A stretch of 64,000 nt of DNA. Origin: Desulfovibrio sp. A2 (GTDB lineage: Bacteria > Desulfobacterota > Desulfovibrionia > Desulfovibrionales > Desulfovibrionaceae). Positions 53,909-61,727 of this stretch are shown here, in pieces (positions within the stretch are counted from its first letter, which is position 1; each line of letters opens with the position of its first letter). A program made the translations under genes and the position numbers. The DNA is taken from positions 194,046-258,045 of the forward strand of contig NZ_AGFG01000061.1 in the NCBI RefSeq assembly GCF_000226255.1. The letters are read 5' to 3'. The notes under the pieces were generated by a model that was not told the origin of the DNA, did no database searches, and was given only the letters and a program-made list of their open reading frames with translations.

Positions 53909-54862
53909 CTACCTGAAAAACTCCACCACGTACTTCCCCGCCGTGAACAGCAGGATGCAGCACAGCATCCACTTGATCAGGTTTGCGGGCACATGCTTCT
54001 GGCAGCGCGCGCCCAGGTACATGCCCGCCATGCCGCCAATGCCCAGCAGCAGGCCCAACATCCAGTCCGGGGCCACGGACATGTGCGGGTACAGCGGCGC
54101 GATGGCCATGTAAAAGGTGACGCCCGCCACAGAGGTGACGAAGGTGCCCATAAGGGCCGCGCCCGCCACGGTGTATACCGGCAGCCCGAAGAACGAGACG
54201 AAGAACGGCGCGATTATGGCCCCGCCGCCAATGCCGTACACCCCGCCCACGATCCCCACGATGAAGCTCAGGGTAAAGATGCCCACGGTGCGGAAGCTGT
54301 AGGTTTCGCCGTAGAAGCTGTACGAGATGCGCGACAGGCAGCATTCGTTCATGCACACGGCGGGCAGATCGTCGGGGTTCTTGCCTTCCGCCGCCGCCTT
54401 TTCGCGGTGGGTGCGCACCAGCGAGCGGAACTTTTCCTCCGCCGTGGCCTTTCCGTTGCCCGCCTTCTTCTTGGTGAGGTCGCGCACCATGCGCAGGGCG
54501 ATGTAGGCCAGCACGCACGCGGCGAACAGCTTGAAGTCGCGCGCGTCCGGCAGGTACGTCACCCGCACGAAGGCCCCTATCAGCACCCCCGGCAGCGTGC
54601 CGATGATCACCACCCACGTCAGCGGCCAGACCATGCGCCCTTCGCGGATGTAGCGGTACACCCCGCTGGGAATGGCCACCACGTTGTAGAACTGGTTGGT
54701 GGCGCTGACGGAAGGGTTCACGTAGCCCAGGAAGGACATCTGGAAGGGCAGCAGCAGGAACGCGCCCGACACGCCCCCCATGGACATGAAGAATGACACC
54801 ACGAACGCCACCAGCGGCGGTATCCACGGTTCCGTGTGTATGCCTGCGACGGGGAAGTACAT
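53909..54862 (-). CDS. TSUP (TauE/SafE) family anion exporter
   Basis: A 317-residue inner-membrane protein with about eight hydrophobic helices in two halves. Half 1 has VAFVVSFFMSMGGVSGAFLLLPFQ and NPSVSATNQFYNVVAIPSG; half 2 has FIVGIVGGVYGIGGGAIIAPFFVS and PVYTVAGAALMGTFVTSVAG. A cytoplasmic loop (about 120-165, KKK-rich) separates them, with a CMNECC patch. The family moves sulfonates, sulfite or other oxyanions. Divergent from a TunR-like regulator with an operator between, it fits the TSUP class that TunR represses, and so likely exports tungstate or molybdate. The ATG follows GGAGGTCGCC. Confidence 0.88.
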   Translation of the reverse strand: MYFPVAGIHTEPWIPPLVAFVVSFFMSMGGVSGAFLLLPFQMSFLGYVNPSVSATNQFYNVVAIPSGVYRYIREGRMVWPLTWVVIIGTLPGVLIGAFVRVTYLPDARDFKLFAACVLAYIALRMVRDLTKKKAGNGKATAEEKFRSLVRTHREKAAAEGKNPDDLPAVCMNECCLSRISYSFYGETYSFRTVGIFTLSFIVGIVGGVYGIGGGAIIAPFFVSFFGLPVYTVAGAALMGTFVTSVAGVTFYMAIAPLYPHMSVAPDWMLGLLLGIGGMAGMYLGARCQKHVPANLIKWMLCCILLFTAGKYVVEFFR

Positions 54863-54944
54863 GGCGACCTCCTGATGTGAGGGGGGGGGGCCGGACGGGG
54901 CTGACTCGGCAAGGGCGTCGCCTGTTTTTTGTCTGGCCGGCTGC

Positions 54945-54972
54945 TGACACGTTTTTTATAATCTTCGTGTCA
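54945..54972. promoter_or_regulatory. TunR-like operator in the TSUP-tunR gap
   Basis: A perfect inverted repeat, TGACACG / CGTGTCA, with a 14-base spacer (28 bp in all), core CACGTTTT-N8-TTCGTG. A TATAAA -10-like box for the TSUP gene lies within the spacer on the minus strand, so binding here should block its transcription. It is about 270 bases before the tunR start. The size and twofold layout resemble recombinase (dif-like) sites, as expected for a recombinase-derived regulator. Confidence 0.75.
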
Positions 54973-55003
54973 ATGAAAAGATAGCGCATCGGAAAACCGT
55001 TGT

Positions 55004-55025
55004 CACGGATTATTTCATTTTCATG
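55004..55025. promoter_or_regulatory. Degenerate second TunR-like site near tunR
   Basis: CACG-N14-CATG with TT before CATG, one base off the operator core and with GATT instead of TTTT after CACG. It could serve autoregulation, but is weak evidence alone. Confidence 0.3.
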
Positions 55026-55240
55026 TCCGTGCGCGGCCTGAAACACGGCTTTGATTTTCGCGCGTCTGCGCCTATATGATAGGAATTCGGGCAATGGCCG
55101 GGGACAATGGCCGGGAACAAGGGCGGCTCGGCCGCGCGGATTCCGGCCCCGCCTTCCTGCATGGCGGGCCGCGAACAGGCACGCCGCCGGGCGCGCATGC
55201 CGCCCCCGGCCCCCACGCGCACGCAACCAACGGGACACCC

Positions 55241-56329
55241 ATGCGACAGGACGACAGCCTCGAACGAATCTGGGAAGCGCTGGCCGAAAACGTGTCGGAA
55301 CGCCGTCACAACCCGGCGGGCATGCTCTCCATTCCCGACGACGTGAAGTATCTGGACACGGTGGAACTGGCCCGGCTGGAAGAAGCCTTCCGCCTGTGGG
55401 CCGCCCGTCCGGCGCGGGGCGACGTGCGCCGTTCGCGCCTGCGCATGCTGCTGGTGTTCCTGCTCATCCGCCACACCGGGGCGCGCCTGGGCGAGGTGCT
55501 GGCCCTGGCCCCCGCCCGCGACATCGACGCGGCGCGCGGCGTGGCGTACCTTGGCGAACCGCCCCGCGAGGTGCAGTTGCCGCCCGATCTCGCCGCCCAG
55601 CTTTCAGACCTGCTGGACGAGGCCGTGGCGGGCGAGGGCGAACACCCCTTTGCCGTGGATCAGGCCCACGTGCGCCGCAAGTTCTACGAGCGCGCCCACG
55701 AATGCGACCTGGCCCCGGACCTGGCCAACCCCAGCGCCCTGCGCCGTTCGCGGGCCATCGAACTGTTGCGATCCGGCCTGCCGCTGCCGGTGGTGCAGCG
55801 TCTGCTGGGCCATTCCACGGCCAGCCTGACGGCGGCCTACATCGACGTTTCAAACGAGGACATGCAGCGCATGGTGGGCCACGCGCTGGACCGCGAGCAG
55901 CGCCGCCGCACCAGCGCGCGCAACGCCTTCTACGGGCGTATCGCGGCGGTGGTGCGCGGCGACGTGCAGTCGGTGGTTTCGGTGCAGACGCCGTCCGGCA
56001 TCCGGGTGGCCTCTGTCATCACCAACGACAGCCTGGACAACCTGGGCCTGCGGCCCGGCGTGTTCGCCGCGGCGGAGGTGAAGGCCCCCTGGGTGGTGCT
56101 GACCGTGGGCAGCGAGGCCCCGTCGTCCACGGCGGGCAACGTGTACCCGGCCACCATCGTCAAAGTGGTGGTGGGCGCGGCCACTGCGGAAGCCGTGGCG
56201 CGGCTGTCGGACGGCACCGAGATATGCTCGGTGCTCACGGCTGACCGGGTGCGCGCGCTGGATCTTTCCGTGGGCACCCCGGTGTGGGTGCTGATCAACG
56301 TGTTCTCGGTCATCCTGAACGTGAGCTGA
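55241..56329 (+). CDS. tunR: TunR-type tungstate-responsive regulator (recombinase fold plus two Mop domains)
   Basis: A 362-residue protein. Residues 40-210 match the catalytic half of XerC/XerD tyrosine recombinases: R82 in RHTGARLGEVLAL, SALRRS (165-170), LLGHS (H191) and Y200 in LTAAYIDVS. The first active-site His of H-x-x-R is Ser165 here, so DNA cleavage is unlikely. Residues about 228-290 and 300-362 are tandem Mop/TOBE domains, the molybdate/tungstate-sensing part of ModE. This architecture is the published TunR family. The start was set at MRQDDSLERIW; a further-upstream ATG gives a low-complexity extension. Divergent from the TSUP gene. Confidence 0.88.
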   Translation: MRQDDSLERIWEALAENVSERRHNPAGMLSIPDDVKYLDTVELARLEEAFRLWAARPARGDVRRSRLRMLLVFLLIRHTGARLGEVLALAPARDIDAARGVAYLGEPPREVQLPPDLAAQLSDLLDEAVAGEGEHPFAVDQAHVRRKFYERAHECDLAPDLANPSALRRSRAIELLRSGLPLPVVQRLLGHSTASLTAAYIDVSNEDMQRMVGHALDREQRRRTSARNAFYGRIAAVVRGDVQSVVSVQTPSGIRVASVITNDSLDNLGLRPGVFAAAEVKAPWVVLTVGSEAPSSTAGNVYPATIVKVVVGAATAEAVARLSDGTEICSVLTADRVRALDLSVGTPVWVLINVFSVILNVS

Positions 56330-56685
56330 CGGGGCGCGTTCCGGCCTGCGGCCGGGGCGTGCTGTCCGCCCCGACTGTCCGCCCCGACTGTCCGACCAGC
56401 CTGCCTGGCCGGAACCGGCCGCTGCCCCATTCCCGCCACGGCGCGTTACCCCGCGCCCGTCCGCCGCGTTTTCACCGCCCGGACCGCCGTCGTCCTTCCT
56501 TTCGCCCATGGGGCAGGACCGAGGGGCAGGGTGCCGCTCTCGACTTTTGCACGGCGCTCCGGTATGTGGCGCGGACACGCCATGCCGCCTGTGCGCGCAG
56601 GCAGGCCCCCGCCGGGCCGCCCGCCGCGCGGCATTCCGATGCACATCGTCGCACAACAGGTCGTACTCTTTTCAAGGAGGCCGCC
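56330..56685. other. Gap between tunR and hisD
   Basis: It starts with a GC-rich tandem repeat (CTGTCCGCCCCGA, two full copies and a partial third, 56370-56400) and then a CCGGAACCGGCCG stretch. It probably holds the hisD promoter in its second half. Open frames here lack ribosome sites and run into hisD. No RNA gene was seen. Confidence 0.4.
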
Positions 56686-57990
56686 ATGCCTTGCCGCACG
56701 CTCTTTCTCCGGTCGGTGGACGACTGGAAGGAACTGCAGGCCCTGCTCGCGGGACGTGACGACCCCGGCGACACCGTGGAGCCCGCCGTCCGCGAGATTC
56801 TGGATACCGTGCGCGCCGGGGGCGACGCCGCCCTCGCCGACTACACCCGCCGGTTCGACTGTCCCGACTTCGACGCCGCGCGCATCCGCGTGGGCGAAGA
56901 CGAAATCGCCGCCGCCCTCGAACAGGTGAGCCCGGACGACCGGGCCATCATCGCCGAGGCCGCCGCCAACATCCGCAGCTTTCACGAGGCGCAGAAGGAA
57001 CGGTCGTGGTTCACCACCCGGCCGGACGGTTCGGTGCTGGGCCAGATGGTCACCCCCGTGGACCGCGCCGGGCTGTACGTGCCCGGCGGGCAGGGCGGCA
57101 ACACCCCGCTCATCTCCAGCCTGCTGATGAACGCCATTCCGGCCCAGGTGGCCGGGGTGCCGGAAATCGCCGTCATCTCGCCGCCCCGCAAGGACGGCAC
57201 GCTGAACCCGTACATCCTCGCCGCCGCGCACCACCTGGGCATCACCGAGGTGCACCGCGCGGGCAGCGCCTGGGCCATCGCCGCCCTTGCCTTCGGCACC
57301 GAAACGGTGCGGCCCGTGGACGTCATCGCCGGGCCGGGCAACATCTGGGTGACCACGGCCAAGCGGCTGCTTATCGGCCGGGTGGGCATCGACATGATCG
57401 CCGGGCCCAGCGAAATCCTGATCCTTGCCGACCACACCGCCCGCGCCGACTGGGTGGCCGCCGACATGCTGTCGCAGGCCGAGCACGACCCGCTGGCGTC
57501 GTCCATCTGCATCACCGATTCGCCCGCGCTGGTGGACGCGCTGAAGCTGGAACTGGCCGCCCAGTGCGAAACGCTGCCCCGCGCCGACATCGCCCGCAAG
57601 GCGCTGGCCGAGTGGGGGGCCATCGTGGTGGTGCCCGACATGGCAACCGGCGTCGACATCACCAACAAGGTCGCGCCGGAGCACCTGGAAGTGCTGACCA
57701 AAGATCCGTGGTCGCTGCTGGGGGCCATCCGCCATGCCGGGGCCGTGTTCCTGGGGGGCTGGTCGCCGGAACCGGTGGGCGACTACTTCGCCGGGCCGAA
57801 CCACGTCTTGCCCACCATGGGAACGGCGCGCTTTTCGTCCGCCCTTTCGGTGCAGACCTTCTGCAAGCGCTCCAGCGTCATTTCGGCCACGGCCGCGTTC
57901 ACGCGCGGGCATGCCGCCTCCATCGCGCGGCTGGCCCGGCTGGAAGGGCTGGAGGCGCACGCCCGCTCGGCGGAATCGCGCAACAGGTAG
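56686..57990 (+). CDS. hisD: Histidinol dehydrogenase
   Basis: A 434-residue zinc enzyme that oxidises L-histidinol to L-histidine in two NAD steps. Motifs are LYVPGGQGGNTPLISSLLMNAIPAQVAGV, HRAGSAWAIAALAFGTETV, VDVIAGPGNIWVTTAKR, GPSEILILAD, the zinc/catalytic SQAEHDP, and NKVAPEHLEVL followed by GPNHVLPTMGTARF. All are intact at normal length. The ATG follows AAGGAGGCCGCC. Longer in-frame sequence upstream has no ribosome site. Together with purC and fabI it is a housekeeping run, each gene probably with its own start of transcription. Confidence 0.96.
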   Translation: MPCRTLFLRSVDDWKELQALLAGRDDPGDTVEPAVREILDTVRAGGDAALADYTRRFDCPDFDAARIRVGEDEIAAALEQVSPDDRAIIAEAAANIRSFHEAQKERSWFTTRPDGSVLGQMVTPVDRAGLYVPGGQGGNTPLISSLLMNAIPAQVAGVPEIAVISPPRKDGTLNPYILAAAHHLGITEVHRAGSAWAIAALAFGTETVRPVDVIAGPGNIWVTTAKRLLIGRVGIDMIAGPSEILILADHTARADWVAADMLSQAEHDPLASSICITDSPALVDALKLELAAQCETLPRADIARKALAEWGAIVVVPDMATGVDITNKVAPEHLEVLTKDPWSLLGAIRHAGAVFLGGWSPEPVGDYFAGPNHVLPTMGTARFSSALSVQTFCKRSSVISATAAFTRGHAASIARLARLEGLEAHARSAESRNR

Positions 57991-58185
57991 CGCGTCGGGG
58001 CGCGCGGCGTGGTGGGCATCTTGTCCCCGGCGTCCGTCCCGCGTTATCGTACTTGAAGGCCCGCCGGCCCCGTCCCGCGCACGCGCGGCTGGCGGGGCGG
58101 ACGGGCGTCCGGCATCGGAATGCCGTCGCAACGACATCGGCACCGCCATCGCAGCGGCACCGCAACCGAACACAAGGGAACAGAC

Positions 58186-59082
58186 ATGCAGGTCGTCACG
58201 CAAACCGACATCAAGGAATACCCGCTGCTTTCGCGGGGCAAGGTCCGCGACATCTACGAGATCGACGCGCAGACCCTGCTCATCGTCACCACCGACCGCA
58301 TGTCGGCCTTCGACGTGATCATGGGCGAGCCCATTCCCTACAAGGGCGTGATCCTGAACAGCATCACCCTGTTCTGGATGCACCGCTTCGCCGGGCTGGT
58401 GAAGAACCACCTGATCGAGCACGACGTGAACCGCTTTCCCGCGCCGCTCGCCCCCTACCGCGACATGCTGGAAGGCCGCGCCGTCATCGTGAAGAAGGCC
58501 AAGCCCCTGCCGGTGGAATGCATCGTGCGCGGGCACATCACCGGGTCCGGCTGGAAGGACTACAAGGCCACCGGCGCGGTGTGCGGCCACAAGCTGCCCG
58601 CCGGGCTGCTGGAATCCGCCAAGCTGGAGACGCCGCTGTTCACCCCCTCGACCAAGGCCGAACTGGGCGAGCACGACGAGAACATCAGCATCGAGCAGGC
58701 CGCGAAGCTGCTGGGCGACGATCTGGCCGCCAGGGTGCAGGAACTTTCCATCGCCATCTTCTCGCAGGGGCGCGAATACGCCGAAGGGCGGGGCATCATC
58801 ATCGCCGACACCAAGTTCGAGTTCGGGCTGGTGGATGGCGAGGTGATCCTGATCGACGAGGTGCTCACCCCCGACTCCTCGCGCTTCTGGCCCGCCGCAG
58901 GCTATGCGCCTGGCAAGGGCCAGCCCAGCTTCGACAAGCAGTACCTGCGCGACTGGCTGTCCACCCAGCCGTGGGACAAGACCCCGCCGCCCCCGGCCCT
59001 GCCGGAGCACGTCATTGCCGAGACGGGGAAGAAGTACCGCGAGGCGTATGAGATTTTGACCGGCCAGAAATTGGCCGTCTAG
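58186..59082 (+). CDS. purC: SAICAR synthase (phosphoribosylaminoimidazole-succinocarboxamide synthase)
   Basis: A 298-residue enzyme joining CAIR and aspartate with ATP in purine synthesis. Features are YPLLSRGKVRDIYEID (ATP lid, GKVRD), TTDRMSAFDVIMGEPIPYKG, MLEGRAVIVKKAKPLPVECIVRGHITGSGWKDY, and GIIIADTKFEFGLVDGEVILIDEVLTPDSSRFWP. The last is the signature with metal-binding Asp/Glu. The start is the ATG at MQVVTQTD, where the family begins; an upstream in-frame ATG gives a His/Arg-rich junk extension. Confidence 0.96.
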   Translation: MQVVTQTDIKEYPLLSRGKVRDIYEIDAQTLLIVTTDRMSAFDVIMGEPIPYKGVILNSITLFWMHRFAGLVKNHLIEHDVNRFPAPLAPYRDMLEGRAVIVKKAKPLPVECIVRGHITGSGWKDYKATGAVCGHKLPAGLLESAKLETPLFTPSTKAELGEHDENISIEQAAKLLGDDLAARVQELSIAIFSQGREYAEGRGIIIADTKFEFGLVDGEVILIDEVLTPDSSRFWPAAGYAPGKGQPSFDKQYLRDWLSTQPWDKTPPPPALPEHVIAETGKKYREAYEILTGQKLAV

Positions 59083-59224
59083 TTTCCGCACGATGCATCA
59101 CGGCGCGCGGAGTTCTTGAGGGCCCTTATAGGGAAGGACGCCGCGCCGCCGCAAGCCGGGGTGCCGCGCCCGCGCGCCAGCATCCCCCTTTACGTCATCT
59201 ACCCAGAACAACAGGGAGAACCGC

Positions 59225-59989
59225 ATGCTGCTCGCAGGAAAGAAGGCACTGATCTTCGGCGTCGCCAACAACAAGAGCATCGCCTACGGCATTTCGAAGG
59301 AATTCAAGAACCACGGGGCTCAACTGGCCTTCAGCTACGTGGGCGAGGCCATCCAGAAGCGCGTGGAGCCCATTTCCGAAGAACTGGGCGGCGACTTTAC
59401 CTTTTCCTGTGACGTCACCGACGACGCCCAGGTGGCCGCCGCCGCCGAAATGGTGCGCGAGAAGTGGGGCACCGTGGACGTCATCGTCCACTCCGTGGCC
59501 TTTGCCCACCGCGATGACCTGCATGGCCGCTACATCGACACCACCCGCGACGGCTTCAAGCTGGCGCTGGACGTTTCCGCCTACTCGCTGGTGGCGCTGT
59601 GCAAGGCCTTCGAGCCGCTGCTGAACCCCGGCGCATCCGTGCTGACCATGACCTACTACGGCGCGCAGAAGGTCATCACCAACTACAACGTCATGGGCGT
59701 GGCCAAGGCCGCGCTGGAAGCCTCTGTGCGCTACCTTGCCGTGGATCTGGGCGAGAAGGGCGTGCGCATCAACGCCCTGAGCGCCGGTCCCATCAAGACC
59801 CTGGCCGCCTCGGGCATCTCGGGCTTCAAGCAGATTCTGGACCACATCGAGGCACATTCGCCCCTGCGCCGCAACGTGACCACCGAAGACGTGGGCCGCT
59901 CGGCGGTGTTCCTGGCCTCGGACCTGTCGTCCGCCGTGACGGGCGAGGTGATGTTCGTGGATTCCGGCTACAACGTCATGGGCATCTAG
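59225..59989 (+). CDS. fabI: Enoyl-[acyl-carrier-protein] reductase
   Basis: A 254-residue NAD(P)H enzyme of fatty-acid elongation. The nucleotide-binding strand ALIFGVANNKSIAYGIS (9-25) is FabI-type. The catalytic Tyr-x6-Lys is in TNYNVMGVAKAAL, and the substrate loop is ALSAGPIKTLAASGI. The C-terminus is VMFVDSGYNVMGI. Reads as a complete, normal-length protein. The ATG follows AGGGAGAACCGC. A structured repeat follows the stop. Confidence 0.96.
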   Translation: MLLAGKKALIFGVANNKSIAYGISKEFKNHGAQLAFSYVGEAIQKRVEPISEELGGDFTFSCDVTDDAQVAAAAEMVREKWGTVDVIVHSVAFAHRDDLHGRYIDTTRDGFKLALDVSAYSLVALCKAFEPLLNPGASVLTMTYYGAQKVITNYNVMGVAKAALEASVRYLAVDLGEKGVRINALSAGPIKTLAASGISGFKQILDHIEAHSPLRRNVTTEDVGRSAVFLASDLSSAVTGEVMFVDSGYNVMGI

Positions 59990-60007
59990 CACGCCGTTCC
60001 CAAGCGG

Positions 60008-60125
60008 GCGCTTTTGCCCGATGGCGTCGTCAAACGGCGTTTTTGCGCGGGGCGAGTACGAAAGAGTACACTCCCCTTGCAAAAACGCCGTTTTCCTTGC
60101 CCTCGGCACAAAATCGCTCCGTTTG
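60008..60125 (+). repeat. Structured intergenic repeat, copy 2 (after fabI)
   Basis: It contains an 11-bp stem, GGCGTTTTTGC (60036-60046) / GCAAAAACGCC (60079-60089). Its loop has two GTAC tetramers 6 bases apart, then ACTCCCC, the same layout as copy 1 at 4886-5000 with different stem bases. The flanks CTTTTGCCC (60011-60019) and TTCCTTGCCCTCGGC also match. It begins 19 bases after the fabI stop. Confidence 0.65.
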
Positions 60126-60307
60126 GGGATGGCGTGCCGTTGCGCGGGCGGAGTGATTAAAAGATCAAGGAGGGGGACGCGCACGCCGCGACCACGGCGT
60201 TCTCACGCTGTTGCCGTCCGGAAGGGGCGGGCGTAGGGATGCGGAAGCACCGGAGAAGGGCGGGCGTGTCGCGCCTTTCCGGTAGCCGTATGTGAGGAGC
60301 AGTCCCC

Positions 60308-60394
60308 ATGTGGGAGATTTTGATACTGGTGGCCGTTCTGGTGGTGTGGGTGGTGGTGGCCGGGCGGTTTCTGCCCTCGGGCGGCGGGTGTTGA
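60308..60394 (+). CDS. Small membrane protein, 28 residues
   Basis: An ATG preceded by GAGGAGCAGTCCCC opens a 28-residue frame (MWEILILVAVLVVWVVVAGR, ending FLPSGGGC). It is one hydrophobic helix with a short C-terminal tail ending in Cys. Similar single-helix micropeptides are often left unannotated in this group. A ribosome site plus a clean TM helix supports it; no function is known. It lies between fabI and the tRNA. Confidence 0.5.
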   Translation: MWEILILVAVLVVWVVVAGRFLPSGGGC

Positions 60395-60628
60395 GGCCCG
60401 CCACGGGCGCGCCGGGAGCGCGCCGGGACGGAAGAGGGTGTGCGGTGCCGCGTGCGGCATGACGCGGGAAAGGAGTAGTTTGCCAGGGCTGCCTGCGGAT
60501 GGCCGGGCATACGGGCATGTCGGGTTCTGCGCGGTGCGGGGGCATGCCGTGATGTTCGTCGGTGTTCAGGCGGGATGGAGGCTGCCGGGTGGTGTGCGGC
60601 AGATTGGTCGGCATCCCGCACTTTTCGC

Positions 60629-60658
60629 TTGCCATGCTGCCCCGGCGTCTGCTAGACA
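60629..60658 (+). promoter_or_regulatory. Probable promoter of the tRNA-Ser/SRP RNA unit
   Basis: TTGCCA (60629-60634) and TAGACA (60653-60658), 18 bases apart, about 14 bases before the tRNA. The -10 is only a partial match, but position and spacing suit a tRNA promoter. It may also drive the SRP RNA. Confidence 0.5.
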
Positions 60659-60671
60659 CTGCCTCTCGCAC

Positions 60672-60763
60672 GGAGAGGTGTCCGAGCTGGTCTAAGGAGC
60701 ACGATTGGAAATCGTGTGTACGTTAACAGCGTACCGGGAGTTCGAATCTCCCCCTCTCCGCCA
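60672..60763 (+). tRNA. tRNA-Ser, anticodon GGA
   Basis: A class-II tRNA of about 92 bases with encoded CCA. The acceptor GGAGAGG pairs with CCTCTCC (60753-60759), with discriminator G and then CCA. The anticodon loop TTGGAAA sits between CACGA and TCGTG, giving anticodon GGA (codons UCC/UCU). A long variable arm (GTACG...CGTAC), typical of tRNA-Ser, and the T-loop TTCGAAT follow. The SRP RNA starts 25 bases downstream, leaving no room for its own promoter. Confidence 0.97.
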
Positions 60764-60784
60764 GTCTTTTTCAGCTTGATTGCA

Positions 60785-60877
60785 GATCGGGAGCCGGACG
60801 GCGGCAACGCCGCCAACCCCGTCAGGTCCGAAAGGAAGCAGCGGTAACGGTTGTGGCCGGGTGTCCGGCTCCCTGAA
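60785..60877 (+). ncRNA. ffs: Signal recognition particle RNA (4.5S, small bacterial type)
   Basis: The end helix GGGAGCCGGAC (60789-60799) pairs with GTCCGGCTCCC (60863-60873). The apical hallmark of Ffh-binding domain IV, GTCAGGTCCG-AAAGGAAGCAGC, is intact. It guides membrane proteins to the Sec translocon as part of SRP. Ends are approximate. It follows tRNA-Ser by 25 bases and is followed by a terminator, so both are probably one processed transcript. Confidence 0.95.
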
Positions 60878-60900
60878 GGCACAAGGAAACTTGTGCCTTC
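60875..60900 (+). terminator. Terminator of the tRNA-Ser/SRP RNA unit
   Basis: 11-bp stem GAAGGCACAAG / CTTGTGCCTTC with loop GAAA, overlapping the SRP RNA end. Confidence 0.75.
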
Positions 60901-61717
60901 ATCTGTTGTGTGCTCGTGCCCATACCGCACGGGCACATAGGCGGCACCGGATGCGCCCGCGTTGCGGACGTTTCTGGACGGGGCAGCCCGCAAGGGAAGT
61001 CTCGGCATACCACCGCCACCTCCAAACAAGACGGCCAGCGCAATCGGGAGCGCTGGCCGTCTTGTTTTGGGCGCTATGCAGGGAGACCGCTTGTTTTTGC
61101 AAAACGCGGGTCATGTTTAGGCGGATGGCTTCGTCTGAAAAAAAGCCAGTGCAATATATTGCGAAAAAGTGCTCTCCTGTGGCGCTGAACTCGATGGTGG
61201 CGCGGGGTTCTTCTAGTATTTCAAGGATATGTATTAAGGCTGTAGAAGTGTGATGAGCGAGAGTTTCAATGCCAGCTTTTGTTGTGTGTTGTTCAGTCTT
61301 GACTCTCGGGGCGTGCAAGTATTGACCTATTACGCCATAGCACTTGCTAAGTAGCTCAAGATTAGGAGTTTTTGGTTCTCCTGGAATTTTATATATTGAG
61401 AATAGGATTTTCAAGAATCCTGAAGTCTTGTAGAATCTTGGCTCAATGTCAAGGATTAGGTGTTTTAAGTCTTTTGGTTTCCATGTGCTGTCTATTTTTG
61501 TTTTATTTATGGTGTCAGGATTGAGTAGCGCGATGTATTCGTAAAGTAACCTTTCGATGCAACATCTTGTTTCAAGTGCGGAATAGTATAAGTTTTCTAA
61601 ACTGTGCATTCTGAATTTGGTGAACAGATTCATTGCGCGCTCATAGTATGCTGTGCATTCAATTGAGTAGAGCGTAGGGCTGTCACGGTTTGTGTAAGAA
61701 TTGCTCGGATATGTCAT
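60899..61717 (-). CDS. AT-rich orphan protein, probably a horizontally acquired fragment
   Basis: An open frame of 272 residues (from the ATG of MTYPSNSYTN; an earlier in-frame ATG at 61750 would add 11). It is rich in Leu, Ile, Lys, Glu, Tyr, mostly helical, with no signal or motif I recognise. Between about 61130 and 61727 the DNA is far less GC-rich than the neighbours, a sign of recent transfer. The last ~60 residues turn Arg/Trp/Cys-rich because they read through an 18-bp hairpin (61024-61067) into host-like DNA. The original 3' end was therefore probably lost. Its start overlaps the next gene's 3' region. Confidence 0.45.
   Translation of the reverse strand: MTYPSNSYTNRDSPTLYSIECTAYYERAMNLFTKFRMHSLENLYYSALETRCCIERLLYEYIALLNPDTINKTKIDSTWKPKDLKHLILDIEPRFYKTSGFLKILFSIYKIPGEPKTPNLELLSKCYGVIGQYLHAPRVKTEQHTTKAGIETLAHHTSTALIHILEILEEPRATIEFSATGEHFFAIYCTGFFSDEAIRLNMTRVLQKQAVSLHSAQNKTASAPDCAGRLVWRWRWYAETSLAGCPVQKRPQRGRIRCRLCARAVWARAHNR
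61024..61067. terminator. Perfect 18-bp hairpin beyond the SRP RNA
   Basis: AAACAAGACGGCCAGCGC / GCGCTGGCCGTCTTGTTT, loop of 8 bases, followed by TGG on the plus strand. It lies 123 bases after the SRP RNA terminator and could end a second plus-strand transcript, or mark the boundary of the AT-rich insert. Confidence 0.6.
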
Positions 61718-61727
61718 GGTGGTAGTT

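Noticed and set aside
55241..56329. Site-specific integrase marking a mobile element
   Set aside because: It has a recombinase fold, but with two Mop domains, a missing catalytic His and a partner TSUP gene it is a TunR-type regulator. No att repeats or phage genes are present.
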